A DNA stretch of 64,000 nt from Tatumella terrea (GCF_039523755.1 NZ_BAAAFX010000002.1:310001-374000); one strand, 5' to 3'. Counted from the stretch's first letter, positions 26,673 to 36,598 are shown. Made by a program: numbers and translations. Notes: generated by a model from the letters alone, not told the origin.

Positions 26673-28064
26673 ATGAAGTTATTTCCGGAACATTTTCTGT
26701 GGGGAGGCGCGATTGCGGCCAACCAGGTGGAAGGTGCATGGCGTGAAGGAGGGAAGGGGCTATCGACATCCGATGTTCTGCCGGAAGGTCTGTTCGGGCG
26801 CCTTGATGAGCGCGGGTCTGATAATGAATATCTGAAGGACGTGGCGATCGATTTCTATCATCGCTACCCGCAGGATATCGCGTTATTTGCTGAAATGGGA
26901 TTCACCTGCCTGCGCCTGTCGATCGCGTGGAGCCGTATTTTTCCCCGCGGTGATGAGGCGGCACCGAATGAAGCCGGGCTTGCGTACTATGACGCGATTT
27001 TTGCTGAACTGGCAAAACACAGGATCCTGCCAGTAGTGACACTTTCTCATTACGAGATGCCCTGGGCATTAGTTAAAGAATACGGTGGCTGGGGAAATCG
27101 TCAGGTCATTACTTTCTTCCTGCATTATGCCAGAACGGTGTTTCAGCGTTACCGCCACCAGGTGCGTTTATGGCTGACGTTCAATGAAATTAATATGTCA
27201 CTGCATGCGCCCCTGACCGGTGTTGGTATCCCGATGGAGAGTTCGCCGGGAGAAATTTATCAGGCCATCCATCATCAGCTGGTGGCCAGTAGCCTGACGG
27301 TCAAAACCTGCCATGAAATGATCCCGGGAGCCAGAATAGGCAATATGCTGCTGGGCGGTTTACAGTATCCGTTAAGCAGCAAACCGGCCGATGTGATGGC
27401 GGCCATGGAGGCAAACCGGCACTGGTTATTTTTCGGGGATGTGCAGGTCAGGGGAGAGTACCCGGGCTATATGCAACGTTATTTCCGCGATAATGCGATT
27501 GAGCTGCATATCACCGATGAAGATCGTGACGCTCTCAGACACGGCGTGGATTTTGTCTCATTCAGTTATTACATGTCCGGATGTGCCAGTGCCGAGCCGG
27601 AAAAATATCTGCAACAGCGCGGAAATATCCTGAACATGATCCCGAACCCGCACCTGAGTGCATCGGAATGGGGGTGGCAGATAGACCCGCAGGGATTACG
27701 GATACTGCTAAACCTGCTCTGGGATCGTTATCAAAAACCGCTGTTTATTGTAGAGAATGGCCTGGGGGCACGGGATCAACTCACGGCGGAGGGCCAGGTT
27801 AACGATGATTACCGCATCAGTTATCTGAATGATCATCTGCAACAAGTCCGGGAAGCTCTGGACGATGGTGTGGATATTATGGGGTACACCAGCTGGGGGC
27901 CTATCGATTTAGTCAGTGCTTCCAAAGGTGAACTTTCCAAGCGCTATGGCTTTATTTATGTCGATCGCCACGACGATGGTACCGGGACGCTGCAACGTTA
28001 CCGTAAAAAAAGTTTCGGCTGGTATCAGTCGGTGATTGCCAGCCGGGGGGCCGTACTGAAATAA
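26673..28064 (+). CDS. 6-phospho-beta-glucosidase, glycoside hydrolase family 1
   Basis: Hydrolyses the phosphorylated sugar delivered by the adjacent PTS to glucose 6-phosphate plus aglycone or glucose. 463 residues, typical for AscB/BglA/BglB. The GH1 N-terminal signature is FLWGGAIAANQVEGAW. The acid/base glutamate is in LTFNEIN (Glu172) and the nucleophile in FIVENGLGA (Glu361). The C-terminal GYTSWGPIDLVS and SKRYGFIYVD blocks belong to the phospho-glucosidase branch. ATG at 26673 follows GGGAGAG. Convergent with apaH. Confidence 0.93.
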   Translation: MKLFPEHFLWGGAIAANQVEGAWREGGKGLSTSDVLPEGLFGRLDERGSDNEYLKDVAIDFYHRYPQDIALFAEMGFTCLRLSIAWSRIFPRGDEAAPNEAGLAYYDAIFAELAKHRILPVVTLSHYEMPWALVKEYGGWGNRQVITFFLHYARTVFQRYRHQVRLWLTFNEINMSLHAPLTGVGIPMESSPGEIYQAIHHQLVASSLTVKTCHEMIPGARIGNMLLGGLQYPLSSKPADVMAAMEANRHWLFFGDVQVRGEYPGYMQRYFRDNAIELHITDEDRDALRHGVDFVSFSYYMSGCASAEPEKYLQQRGNILNMIPNPHLSASEWGWQIDPQGLRILLNLLWDRYQKPLFIVENGLGARDQLTAEGQVNDDYRISYLNDHLQQVREALDDGVDIMGYTSWGPIDLVSASKGELSKRYGFIYVDRHDDGTGTLQRYRKKSFGWYQSVIASRGAVLK

Positions 28065-28073
28065 GAGAAAATT

Positions 28074-28098
28074 CAGGGGCGGTCACGGAGCGACGGCC
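28074..28098. terminator. Hairpin between the convergent GH1 and apaH genes
   Basis: GGGGCGGTC and GACGGCCCC form a GC-rich stem with one mismatch in the 42-base gap between the two stops. It could serve both strands; neither side has a long U tract. Confidence 0.4.
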
Positions 28099-28106
28099 CC
28101 GGAAGG

Positions 28107-28931
28107 TTAACTCTTTTTCTTCTGCAGGGAAGGCTGGTGGAAATACTGCTGGTCTTCCCAGCGCAGCAGGGTCAGCGTTCCGCCCCAGCAGCATCCGGTA
28201 TCCAGCCCCAGAATCCCCGCCGGCATGCCTTTACCTTCCAGCGATGCCCAATGACCGAAGGCAATGGTATAGCCTTCACGCACCGGGCCTTCCAGCATAA
28301 ACCAGGGTTTGAGCGGCGGTGTCGCTTTTTCCGGAACATCTTTGCAGATCATGTCCAGCTGTCCGTTCGGAAAGCAATAGCGCATCCGCGTCAGTGCATT
28401 TGCACTGAAACGCAGCTTAGCCAGTCCGCTGAGTTCGGGGGTCCAGTTATTTGGCATATCGCCGTACATGGCATCCAGGAATAACGGATAGCTGTCACTG
28501 GAGAGTATGACTTCCAGTTCCCTGGCACAGGCTTTTGCGGTTTCGATATCCCACTGTGGTGTGATCCCGGCATGGGCCATCACCAGTTTTTTCTCTTCAT
28601 CCACCTGCAATAATGGCTGACGACGCAGCCAGTTGATCAGGTCATCGCAGTCATCGGCGGCCAGCAGCGCGGCCAGATTATCTTTAGGTTTGTTGCGACT
28701 GATCCCGGCATACACCGCCAGAATATGCAGATCATGGTTGCCCAGCACCAGCCGGACAGAGTCACCCAGTGACTTCACTTTTCTCAGCACAGCCAGTGAG
28801 TCCGGGCCACGGGCGACTAAATCACCGGTCAGCCAGAGTTCATCCCTGGCCGGGTCAAAACTGACCTGATCCAGCAATGCACAAAATTCAGTGTAACAAC
28901 CGTGAATATCGCCTATCAGATACGTACTCAT
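28107..28931 (-). CDS. apaH: Bis(5'-nucleosyl)-tetraphosphatase, symmetrical
   Basis: Cleaves Ap4A to two ADP and also removes Np4 caps from RNA. 274 residues (E. coli 280). Metallophosphoesterase motifs: GDIHGC at residues 8-13, GDLVARGP near 37, GNHD near 64 and the later HAGI and GHWA. Last gene of the lptD-surA-pdxA-rsmA-apaG-apaH series; 53 bases after apaG. E. coli folA would be next; here the beta-glucoside operon intervenes. Confidence 0.98.
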   Translation of the reverse strand: MSTYLIGDIHGCYTEFCALLDQVSFDPARDELWLTGDLVARGPDSLAVLRKVKSLGDSVRLVLGNHDLHILAVYAGISRNKPKDNLAALLAADDCDDLINWLRRQPLLQVDEEKKLVMAHAGITPQWDIETAKACARELEVILSSDSYPLFLDAMYGDMPNNWTPELSGLAKLRFSANALTRMRYCFPNGQLDMICKDVPEKATPPLKPWFMLEGPVREGYTIAFGHWASLEGKGMPAGILGLDTGCCWGGTLTLLRWEDQQYFHQPSLQKKKS

Positions 28932-28984
28932 GTAAATCCTGTCAGCATAAACCCCGGGCCTGCAGAGACAGACCAGAGGGCGGC

Positions 28985-29362
28985 TTAATGAAGCTGAGTA
29001 GAGACAGCAAGGCGAAACACAGGGATCGGGGTAGTAAAACGCTCGCCGTTTTCGTCTTCCATGACATAGTGCCCCTGCATGGTACCTATCGGCGTTTCGA
29101 GGACGGCACCACTGGTATACTGGTATTCGTCACCGGGCTTTATCCGCGGCTGTTCACCGACCACCCCTTCACCCTGAACCTCTGTCTCTTTCCCGTTACC
29201 ATTAGTGATTAACCAGTAGCGCTCACGTAACTGCACTTCAGAGTGCCCTAAATTACGGATGGTGATGGTATAAGCAAACACATAACGTTCTTCCTCAGGC
29301 AGTGACTGCGAGGCGGCATAAAATGTTTGTACATGTACGTAAACGCGTCTGGATCCACTCAT
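28985..29362 (-). CDS. apaG: ApaG domain protein
   Basis: A 125-residue single-domain protein of fibronectin type III-like fold, the same length as E. coli ApaG (formerly CorD). The conserved core is visible as ERYVFAYTITIRNLG, RYWLITNGNG and GTMQGHYVM. Its function in bacteria is not settled; links to Mg/Co efflux and nucleotide binding have been proposed. Two bases separate it from rsmA. Confidence 0.96.
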   Translation of the reverse strand: MSGSRRVYVHVQTFYAASQSLPEEERYVFAYTITIRNLGHSEVQLRERYWLITNGNGKETEVQGEGVVGEQPRIKPGDEYQYTSGAVLETPIGTMQGHYVMEDENGERFTTPIPVFRLAVSTQLH

Positions 29363-29364
29363 GA

Positions 29365-30189
29365 TTAACTCTCCCGGGGTTGTTCCGGATGCTCTGTCAG
29401 CCAGTGTGCCAGCTGGCAGTATTGGGCAATCGAGATATTCTCTGCCCGCAGGGTATCATCAATACCAAGATCAGAAAGTACCCCGGCAGAGAACAGGTGA
29501 CCGAGGCTGTTGCGTAATGTCTTACGACGTTTCCCGAAGGCTTCTGTCGTGATCCGGCTGAGGATTTTGACATCCACTTCAGGATACGGAGAACGGGTAT
29601 GTGGCACCAGGCGCACGACGGCAGAATCTACTTTCGGTGGCGGAGTAAAGGATTGTGGCGGTACTTCCAGCACCGGGATGACCTGACAGTAGTACTGAGC
29701 CATAACCGTCAGACGGCCGTAAGCCTTACTGCCGGGGCCTGCCACCAGGCGATTGACGACCTCTTTCTGTAGCATAAAGTGCATATCTTTAATGGCACCC
29801 GGATAGCTAAACAGATGGAACATCAATGGCGTTGAGATATTGTAAGGCAGGTTACCGAAAACACGTAACGGTTGCCCGCGCTCAGCGGCCAGTTCAGCAA
29901 AATTGAATGTCATCGCATCCTGCTGAAAAATAGTCAGTTTCGGACCCAGGAATGGGTGAGTCTGCAGGCGGGCAGCCAGATCACGGTCGAGCTCGACCAC
30001 CGTCAGCGCATCGACTTTTTCACCGACCGGTTCGGTCAATGCCCCCAGGCCGGGACCAATCTCCACCAACGCATCACTGGTAAGCGGATGGATGGCTGAG
30101 ACAATGCTGTCAATAATATATTGATCGTTCAGGAAGTTCTGCCCGAAACGTTTACGGGCGTAGTGCCCCTGATGGACGCGATTATTCAT
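29365..30189 (-). CDS. rsmA: 16S rRNA dimethyladenosine transferase
   Basis: KsgA dimethylates A1518 and A1519 in helix 45 during late 30S assembly; its loss gives kasugamycin resistance. 274 residues. The SAM site is VEIGPGLGALTEP (about residues 42-54) and the catalytic motif IV is NLPYNIS. KRFGQNFL near the N-terminus is the family signature. It overlaps the end of pdxA by 8 bases. Confidence 0.98.
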   Translation of the reverse strand: MNNRVHQGHYARKRFGQNFLNDQYIIDSIVSAIHPLTSDALVEIGPGLGALTEPVGEKVDALTVVELDRDLAARLQTHPFLGPKLTIFQQDAMTFNFAELAAERGQPLRVFGNLPYNISTPLMFHLFSYPGAIKDMHFMLQKEVVNRLVAGPGSKAYGRLTVMAQYYCQVIPVLEVPPQSFTPPPKVDSAVVRLVPHTRSPYPEVDVKILSRITTEAFGKRRKTLRNSLGHLFSAGVLSDLGIDDTLRAENISIAQYCQLAHWLTEHPEQPRES

Positions 30190-31174
30190 TACTGCTCTTA
30201 ATCATATTGATGGCGAGTTTAATCGCCGTAATAAAGCTGCCCGGATCGGCCTGACCACGACCTGCCAGTTCAAGGGCAGTTCCATGGTCGACTGAAGTCC
30301 GGATAAATGGGAGACCCAGGGTAATATTTACCGCCCGGCCAAATCCCTGATATTTTAACACCGGCAGTCCCTGATCATGGTACATCGCCAATACAGCATC
30401 GGCATGTTCAAGATATTTTGGCTGAAACAGGGTATCGGCTGGCAGCGGCCCGATGAGCGTAATGCCCTGCTGGCGCAACTCTTCCAGTGCCGGTTCGATA
30501 ATATCAATTTCTTCACGTCCCATATGCCCGCTTTCGCCGGCATGAGGATTTAATCCGCACACCAGAATTTTCGGTTCAGGAAGATGAAATTTCTGCTGTA
30601 AATCCCGATGAAGGATGGTGATCACTTCGTGCAGGTTTTCCCGCGTAATCGCGGCAGAGACGTCTTTTAACGGAAGGTGTGTGGTGGCGAGAGCGACCCG
30701 TAATTCGGTCGTCGCCAGCATCATGACGACTTTATGGCAGCCGGCACGATCCGCAAAAAATTCGGTATGCCCGGTAAAAGGTATCCCGGCGTCATTAATC
30801 ACGCCCTTATGGACGGGGCCTGTGACCAGAGCGGAAAATTCTCCGGCAAGACACCCATCACAGGCGGTCGCGAGAGATTCGACCACATAGGCACTGTGAC
30901 TGGCGGACAGTTTGCCGGCGGTCACTGCCGCAGGTAAATCCACCGGCAGCAAGGTCAGTGTGCCGGCTTTCTGTGCGGCGGCAGGGCGTTCCGGCTGGTA
31001 ATCGGTCAGCGTGACGGAGATCCCAAGCTGTGCGGCTCTGTCCAGTAACAGTTGCCTGTCGGCACAGACCACTAACTGAACTGGCCAGTCAAAGCTGGCC
31101 AGTTGTAACGTCAGGTCAGGTCCAATCCCGGCGGGTTCGCCGGGAGTGATGACGATACGTGGTATATCAGTCAT
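30182..31174 (-). CDS. pdxA: 4-hydroxythreonine-4-phosphate dehydrogenase
   Basis: NAD-dependent enzyme of pyridoxal phosphate synthesis. 330 residues (E. coli 329). Conserved metal-binding and substrate motifs: ITPGEPAGIGPDL at the start, TGPVHKGVINDAG, GLNPHAGESGHMG near residue 208 and AMYHDQGLPVLKY near 267, with the divalent-metal histidines. Overlaps surA by 8 bases upstream and rsmA by 8 bases downstream, indicating coupled translation. Confidence 0.98.
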   Translation of the reverse strand: MTDIPRIVITPGEPAGIGPDLTLQLASFDWPVQLVVCADRQLLLDRAAQLGISVTLTDYQPERPAAAQKAGTLTLLPVDLPAAVTAGKLSASHSAYVVESLATACDGCLAGEFSALVTGPVHKGVINDAGIPFTGHTEFFADRAGCHKVVMMLATTELRVALATTHLPLKDVSAAITRENLHEVITILHRDLQQKFHLPEPKILVCGLNPHAGESGHMGREEIDIIEPALEELRQQGITLIGPLPADTLFQPKYLEHADAVLAMYHDQGLPVLKYQGFGRAVNITLGLPFIRTSVDHGTALELAGRGQADPGSFITAIKLAINMIKSSNE

Positions 31175-32459
31175 TGTTATCCAGAACTTTCACATAAGCA
31201 GATGCGCGTTCTTCCTGCATCCAGGTCTGCGCTTCTTCTGCGAATTTACGGTTAAACAGGATACGATAGGCACGATCTTTCGCCGCCTCATCCGTTCTGT
31301 CAACCTGACGGGTATCCAGCAACTGGATCAGATGCCATCCGAAGGAAGAACGGACAGGCTGGCTCAGCTGGCCTTTTTTCAGGTGCATGACCGCATCACG
31401 GAACGCCGGGTCATAAATGTTCGGCGATGCCCAGCCTAAATCCCCGCCCAGATTGGCAGAGCCCGGGTCATCAGAATATTTATTGGCGGCGTCGGCAAAG
31501 GTCAGTTTGCCATCACGGATATCCGCGGCGATCTGTTCAATTTTGGCATGAGCCTGCTGATCATTCATTATCGGGGTCACTTTGATCAGGATATGGCGCG
31601 CATGAACTTCCGTAACCGAAACGTTCTGAGATTCACCACGCATATCGTTCACTTTCAGAATATGGAAACCGACACCCGAACGAATAGGACCGACGATATC
31701 ACCTTTATGGGCGGTGCTTAATGCCTGACTGAACAGGCTTGGCAGCTCTTCAATTTTGCCCCAGCCCATATTGCCGCCTTTCAGCGCCTGAGGGTCGGCA
31801 GAATAGGTGACGGCCATTTTTCCGAAATCGGCACCGTTTTTCAGCTCACCGACCAGTTTTTTTGCCAGAGCTTCTTCATCATCAACCTGTTGCTGGGACG
31901 GATTTTCCGGTAACGGCAGCAGGATCATGCTGAGGTTAATTTCTGTGCCCGGCACGTTTTGCGCTGAAATCTGTTTGGCCAGATTATTCACCTCTTCAGG
32001 GAGAATAGTAATACGGCTTCTGACTTCGTTATTACGAACTTCTGCGATCAGCATCTCTTTACGGATCTGATTACGGTAATCGTTGTAATTCACCCCGTCG
32101 TAGGTCAGGCGGCTGCGTAACTGATCCATACTCAGGTGGTTCTGCGCGGCGATATTCTGAATTGCCTGATCCAGTTCCTGGTCACTGATCTGCATGCCGG
32201 CACGCTGGCCCATCTGAGTGATGATGCTGTCCATAATCTCGCGTTCGAGGATCTGATGACGTAAGGTCTGATCATCTGGCAACTGCTGGCCGGCCTCCTT
32301 TGCCTGAGTTTTCACAGTGCGCATCAGGTCATCAACATCGCTTTCAAGAACCACACCGTTGTTGACGATCGCTGCGACTTTATCAATCATCTGTGGTGCA
32401 GCCAGAGCAGTCGTTGCCTTAAGCGCGACACACAGAATCAGCATTCTCCAGTTCTTCAT
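31167..32459 (-). CDS. surA: Periplasmic chaperone and peptidyl-prolyl isomerase SurA
   Basis: Escorts outer-membrane proteins, including LptD, across the periplasm. 430 residues (E. coli 428). A signal peptide ends near Ala21 (TTALAAPQMIDKV). The N-terminal chaperone domain is followed by two parvulin domains, about residues 172-275 and 285-385, both with the VHARHILIKV/GGNMGW and GGDLGWASP type motifs. It lies 55 bases downstream of lptD, its best known client, in the usual operon. Confidence 0.98.
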   Translation of the reverse strand: MKNWRMLILCVALKATTALAAPQMIDKVAAIVNNGVVLESDVDDLMRTVKTQAKEAGQQLPDDQTLRHQILEREIMDSIITQMGQRAGMQISDQELDQAIQNIAAQNHLSMDQLRSRLTYDGVNYNDYRNQIRKEMLIAEVRNNEVRSRITILPEEVNNLAKQISAQNVPGTEINLSMILLPLPENPSQQQVDDEEALAKKLVGELKNGADFGKMAVTYSADPQALKGGNMGWGKIEELPSLFSQALSTAHKGDIVGPIRSGVGFHILKVNDMRGESQNVSVTEVHARHILIKVTPIMNDQQAHAKIEQIAADIRDGKLTFADAANKYSDDPGSANLGGDLGWASPNIYDPAFRDAVMHLKKGQLSQPVRSSFGWHLIQLLDTRQVDRTDEAAKDRAYRILFNRKFAEEAQTWMQEERASAYVKVLDNND

Positions 32460-32514
32460 ACTATTTCCATCGTTGTTACCGCTATGCGGAATTTACCGGC
32501 CATACATTACAACA

Positions 32515-34887
32515 TCAAAACGCTGACTGATAAGGGATAATCCCCTGGCTCAGCATTTGACTGGTTCCCAGACTATAGTTTGAACTCAGGCCCCGGAACT
32601 CAATGTTGAATGAAATCTGGTTGTCATATTTACTTGTATCGTTTTCCCAGCCATTGATCTTACGCTCATAGCCTAAACGGATGGCATAACAACAAGAACT
32701 GTATTGAACACCTAACAGTTGCTCAGCAGGTTTACGGTTACGGGTATCGTAATAGTAAGCGCCGACCACTGACCATGCATCTGCGATAGGCCAGCTGGCA
32801 GTTGCGCCCGCCTGCGATATCCCGTTTTTGTAAATCGGGCTGTTCAGCAAGGATTCATCGTTCAGTGCTGCAGCAACATACTGAGGGCTGCTATAACGGT
32901 AACTCAACTGCACCATGCGGTCGGCGTCACGACGATATTCCAGTATCGCATTCCCCTGGGAGACATTATCCAGTTTGGTATCATATTGCAGACCCCCACG
33001 GACACCCCAGCGATCGCTGATCTTCCAGTACGTATCACCGGCCCAGGTCAGGCTACCGGTGCTGTCTTCATCGTCGATTGATGCAATTCCCGTACGTGCA
33101 GGGGTAAACGAATATATCTGACCCACAGAAATGTTAAATCGTTCAACCAGATTACTATCATAAATGCGGGAAGTAACCCCGGAGGCGACCTGATTCGCAG
33201 ATGCGATGCGATCCAGACCGCTATAAGTCCGGTCACGGAACAGCCCGGTATAGTCAGTTTGTAATAAGGTCGAGTCGTAAGGATAGATATCGCTCTGATT
33301 ACGGTAAGGCACATACAGGTACTGAACACGAGGTTCCAGGGTCTGGGTATACCCCGGAGACCAGTCCATGTCCCGGTCAAAGACCATCCGGCCATCGACT
33401 TTAAACTGCGGCATCGTCCGGTTGACGGAATCTTTCAGATTATAACGGGAGCCGTTTTCTGTCAGGTCACCGCTGTTGTAATCATCCAGGTTATCCTGCT
33501 GATAATGTGTCGCCAGCAGTTTTGCTTCGGTATTCAGGCTGGCCCAGCTGTTGGACAGAGGTAAGTCCAGGGTCGGTTCGACATGCAGACGGGTAGCCTG
33601 CGGATAACGCGGGTTGGTATTGGTAAAACGCGCCACCTGACCAAAGACATGGCCATCAAACGGGCCGATATCATTCTGATAAAGGTTAACATCAAGCTGC
33701 GGCAGGGTGCGGTAAATATTACTGTTGGTGCGTGAGAATGTCTGGAAGTCACGCGTGGATAAGGTAGCATCCCAGTGAGTATCGGCATAACCAATACTGA
33801 ATTTCTGCGAGGCATAACCATCCGTTGAACTGTAATATTTCGAATCCAGGTCGTTAAAGTAGTAAGTATCACTGACTTTGGTGTAGTCGGCATTGAACCG
33901 CCAGTGTTGATCATAAACACCGGAATGGCGCCAGTAGAACAACCAGCGGTCAGAGCTGGCACTGTCGGCGATACCCCTCGCGGATTTTTCGTTGTTATAT
34001 TGCTGATCCGAAGGCAGGTAATCCAGCTCCATCAGCCCGCCGCCTAATCCGGAAAGATAGCGGAATTCGTTTTGCAACTGCATCCCACGCTTGCTCATGT
34101 AATGAGGCGTGATCGTGGCATCCATTTGTGGCGCAATATTCCAGTAATACGGCAACATAAACTCGAAGCCGTTATTATTGCCATATTTCGCATTCGGGAT
34201 CAGGAACCCTGAACGGCGGCGGTCACCGATCGGCAGTTGCAGGTAAGGGCTGTAAAAAACAGGAACCGAACCGATTTTGAAGCGGGCATTCCAGATTTCG
34301 GCGACTTCTTCCTGACGGTCCTGAATGATTTCAGAGCCGACCACACTCCAGCTATTACTGCCGGGCAGGCAGGAGGTAAAGCTGCCGTTTTCCAGGATGG
34401 TGTAGCGGTTATTATCACGCAGTTTCATCTGGGTCGCGGTGCCACGGCCCTGGCGTCCGACCATCTGATAATCGCCATTCCAGACGTTAGTATCTTTATT
34501 ATTCAGGTTGGACCAGGCTTTTGAGCCCTTCAGAATTACCTGATTGTCGTCATAATGAACGTTGCCCAGTGCATCGACAGTACGGGTCGGTGTACTCTGG
34601 CCGGATTGCTCATTCTGATGAAGTTGTATTTCATCGGCCTGCAGCTGTCCGTTGCCCTGATTAACGATGACTTTACCGGAAAAAACGGAATTGTTCGGAT
34701 ACGTTCCCTTCGCCGAGTCAGAGTTGATGGTGACGGGTTGCTCATTAGGCGTTCCGCTGGTGAGCGGGCGATTATATGAGGGAACGCCCAGCATACATTG
34801 CGACATCAGGTCATCTGCAAGGGTATGCTGACTGTAGAGCGCTGCACCAATCATCGTGGCAAGCAGGGTAGGTATACGTTTATTCAT
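32515..34887 (-). CDS. lptD: LPS-assembly outer-membrane protein LptD
   Basis: Beta-barrel that, with the lipoprotein LptE, inserts lipopolysaccharide into the outer leaflet. The ATG at 34887 gives MNKRIPTLLATMIG, matching the E. coli signal peptide; the longer frame to 34923 adds 12 unlike residues. The 790-residue product has all four cysteines of the essential disulfides: Cys in SQCMLG (N-terminal), SFTSCLPG, and the adjacent pair SSCCYAIR near the C-terminus. The N-terminal OstA-type jellyroll is seen as TVDALGNVHYDDNQVILKG. First gene of the operon running to apaH and divergent from djlA. Confidence 0.98.
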   Translation of the reverse strand: MNKRIPTLLATMIGAALYSQHTLADDLMSQCMLGVPSYNRPLTSGTPNEQPVTINSDSAKGTYPNNSVFSGKVIVNQGNGQLQADEIQLHQNEQSGQSTPTRTVDALGNVHYDDNQVILKGSKAWSNLNNKDTNVWNGDYQMVGRQGRGTATQMKLRDNNRYTILENGSFTSCLPGSNSWSVVGSEIIQDRQEEVAEIWNARFKIGSVPVFYSPYLQLPIGDRRRSGFLIPNAKYGNNNGFEFMLPYYWNIAPQMDATITPHYMSKRGMQLQNEFRYLSGLGGGLMELDYLPSDQQYNNEKSARGIADSASSDRWLFYWRHSGVYDQHWRFNADYTKVSDTYYFNDLDSKYYSSTDGYASQKFSIGYADTHWDATLSTRDFQTFSRTNSNIYRTLPQLDVNLYQNDIGPFDGHVFGQVARFTNTNPRYPQATRLHVEPTLDLPLSNSWASLNTEAKLLATHYQQDNLDDYNSGDLTENGSRYNLKDSVNRTMPQFKVDGRMVFDRDMDWSPGYTQTLEPRVQYLYVPYRNQSDIYPYDSTLLQTDYTGLFRDRTYSGLDRIASANQVASGVTSRIYDSNLVERFNISVGQIYSFTPARTGIASIDDEDSTGSLTWAGDTYWKISDRWGVRGGLQYDTKLDNVSQGNAILEYRRDADRMVQLSYRYSSPQYVAAALNDESLLNSPIYKNGISQAGATASWPIADAWSVVGAYYYDTRNRKPAEQLLGVQYSSCCYAIRLGYERKINGWENDTSKYDNQISFNIEFRGLSSNYSLGTSQMLSQGIIPYQSAF

Positions 34888-35065
34888 ACGCAGTATCTGG
34901 GATTCCGTTAAAACTGGCATCATGCCGACAATTGGCGAAGACTAACTTACCGCATTATGAAGCCGGTGTTAATCCTGATCTATCCGGTTTGCCGATAGGC
35001 GGTTGAGTAAATGACGGGTATGATAATGCAAATTTCGACCTGAAGCATGGCGAATTGAGGAGTTT

Positions 35066-35878
35066 ATGCGCTATTGGGGTAAAGTAATTGGATTTATGGT
35101 GGGTCTTTTCTCTGGCGCCGGCTTTTGGGGCGTGGTTCTGGGGATGATGATTGGCCATGCCATCGATAAAGTCATGAGCAGTAAGGGGCAGGGATATTTT
35201 TCTGACAACCAGTCACGTCAGAACCTGTTTTTCCGCACCACATTTCAGGTGATGGGGCATCTGACCAAATCGAAAGGACGGGTCACCGAAGCGGATATTC
35301 AGGTCGCTTCCGCGTTTATGGATCGTCTGCAACTGCACGGAGAGTCCCGCCGATCGGCTCAGCAGGCATTCCGCGAAGGTAAAGACAGCCAGTATCCGTT
35401 ACGTGAGAAGTTGCGGGAGTTTCGCAGTGCCTGTTTCGGACGTTTTGATCTGATCCGCATGTTTCTGGAAATCCAGGTTCAGGCGGCTTTCGCCGACGGA
35501 ATTCTGCATCCCAGTGAACGGCAGGTCTTATATGTGATTGCCGAAGAACTCGGTATCTCCCGCGGACAGTTCGATCAGTTTCTGCGGATGATGGCGGGGG
35601 GCGAGCAGTTCTCCGGGGGGAGTTATTCCCGCCAGGAACAGTATCAGCACGCGCAGCGTGGTCCGACGCTGGAAGATGCCTGCAGTGTACTGGGTGTTAA
35701 GCCTGGTGACGATCCGACGACCATTAAGCGGGCGTACCGCAAACTGATGACTGAACATCATCCGGATAAACTGGTGGCGAAGGGATTACCGCCGGAGATG
35801 ATGGAAATGGCGAAACAGAAGACACAAAAGATCCAGTCTGCTTACGACATGATCCGTAAAGAGAAAGGGTTTAAATAG
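35066..35878 (+). CDS. djlA: Membrane-anchored DnaJ-like protein DjlA
   Basis: Type III J-protein that recruits DnaK to the inner membrane and affects capsule (Rcs) signalling in E. coli. 270 residues. One N-terminal transmembrane segment contains the glycine-rich dimerisation stretch GLFSGAGFWGVVLGMMIG. A TerB-like middle region spans about 60-180. The C-terminal J domain (about 203-270) contains HHPDK. It starts with ATG after GAGGAG. Divergent from lptD as in E. coli. Confidence 0.97.
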   Translation: MRYWGKVIGFMVGLFSGAGFWGVVLGMMIGHAIDKVMSSKGQGYFSDNQSRQNLFFRTTFQVMGHLTKSKGRVTEADIQVASAFMDRLQLHGESRRSAQQAFREGKDSQYPLREKLREFRSACFGRFDLIRMFLEIQVQAAFADGILHPSERQVLYVIAEELGISRGQFDQFLRMMAGGEQFSGGSYSRQEQYQHAQRGPTLEDACSVLGVKPGDDPTTIKRAYRKLMTEHHPDKLVAKGLPPEMMEMAKQKTQKIQSAYDMIRKEKGFK

Positions 35879-35932
35879 TCCGGGAACAGAGCCGTTACCG
35901 GTGCGGGAAACGGCTCTTTGAGTGACTGCCGG

Positions 35933-36586
35933 TCAGAAACCGGCAGGCTGGCGAAACGTCATCGGCGTGCCGTACGCCGGATGCGTGATCGTCAGTGATT
36001 CTGCATGCAGTAACAGACGATCGGCCATTGCTAAGGCTTCAGGATGTGCATAGAACCGGTCTCCCAGAATGGGGTGGCCCAGCGCCAGCATATGTACCCT
36101 GAGCTGATGTGATCGCCCGGTAATGGGTTTCAGTTCGACCCGGCAACTGGCATCATCACAATACTCCATTACCCGCCATTCCGTCTGCGCCGCTTTCCCG
36201 GTGTCGAAGCACACTTTCTGCATCGGCCGGTTCGGCCAGTCACAGATCAGTGGCAGGTCGACCAGTCCCTTTTCTGCGGCCGGATGGCCCCAGATGCGGG
36301 CGATGTAGGTCTTCTGAGGTTCGCGCTCACGGAACTGACGTTTCAGTTCCCGTTCAGCGGCTTTGGTCAGAGCGACCACAATCACACCGCTGGTGGCCAT
36401 ATCCAGACGGTGAACCGACTGTGCCGCCGGATAATCACGCTGAACCCTGAGCATGATACTGTCATGGTGTTCCGGCAAACGCCCCGGCACGGACAACAGC
36501 CCGCTCGGTTTATTCACCACCATGATATGGCTGTCCTGGTAAAGGATATGCAGCCAGGGTTCGGTGGGAGGATTATAGGGTTCCAT
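35933..36586 (-). CDS. rluA: Dual-specificity pseudouridine synthase RluA
   Basis: Converts U746 in 23S rRNA and U32 in several tRNAs to pseudouridine. The catalytic aspartate lies in SVHRLDMATSGV. KPSGLLSVPGR and GRSHQLRVHMLALGHPILGD are the other family blocks. The 217-residue start at 36586 (MEPYNPPTEPW) is preferred because GGAAA lies 7 bases upstream and it matches E. coli MGMENYNPP; a second ATG at 36598 sits directly against a hairpin. It follows rapA closely. Confidence 0.96.
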   Translation of the reverse strand: MEPYNPPTEPWLHILYQDSHIMVVNKPSGLLSVPGRLPEHHDSIMLRVQRDYPAAQSVHRLDMATSGVIVVALTKAAERELKRQFREREPQKTYIARIWGHPAAEKGLVDLPLICDWPNRPMQKVCFDTGKAAQTEWRVMEYCDDASCRVELKPITGRSHQLRVHMLALGHPILGDRFYAHPEALAMADRLLLHAESLTITHPAYGTPMTFRQPAGF

Positions 36587-36598
36587 ACACGTTTCCAT

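Noticed and set aside
34924..35065. Sigma-E promoter for lptD
   Set aside because: No GGAACTT-N16-TCTGA-like match was found by eye on the reverse strand between lptD and djlA.
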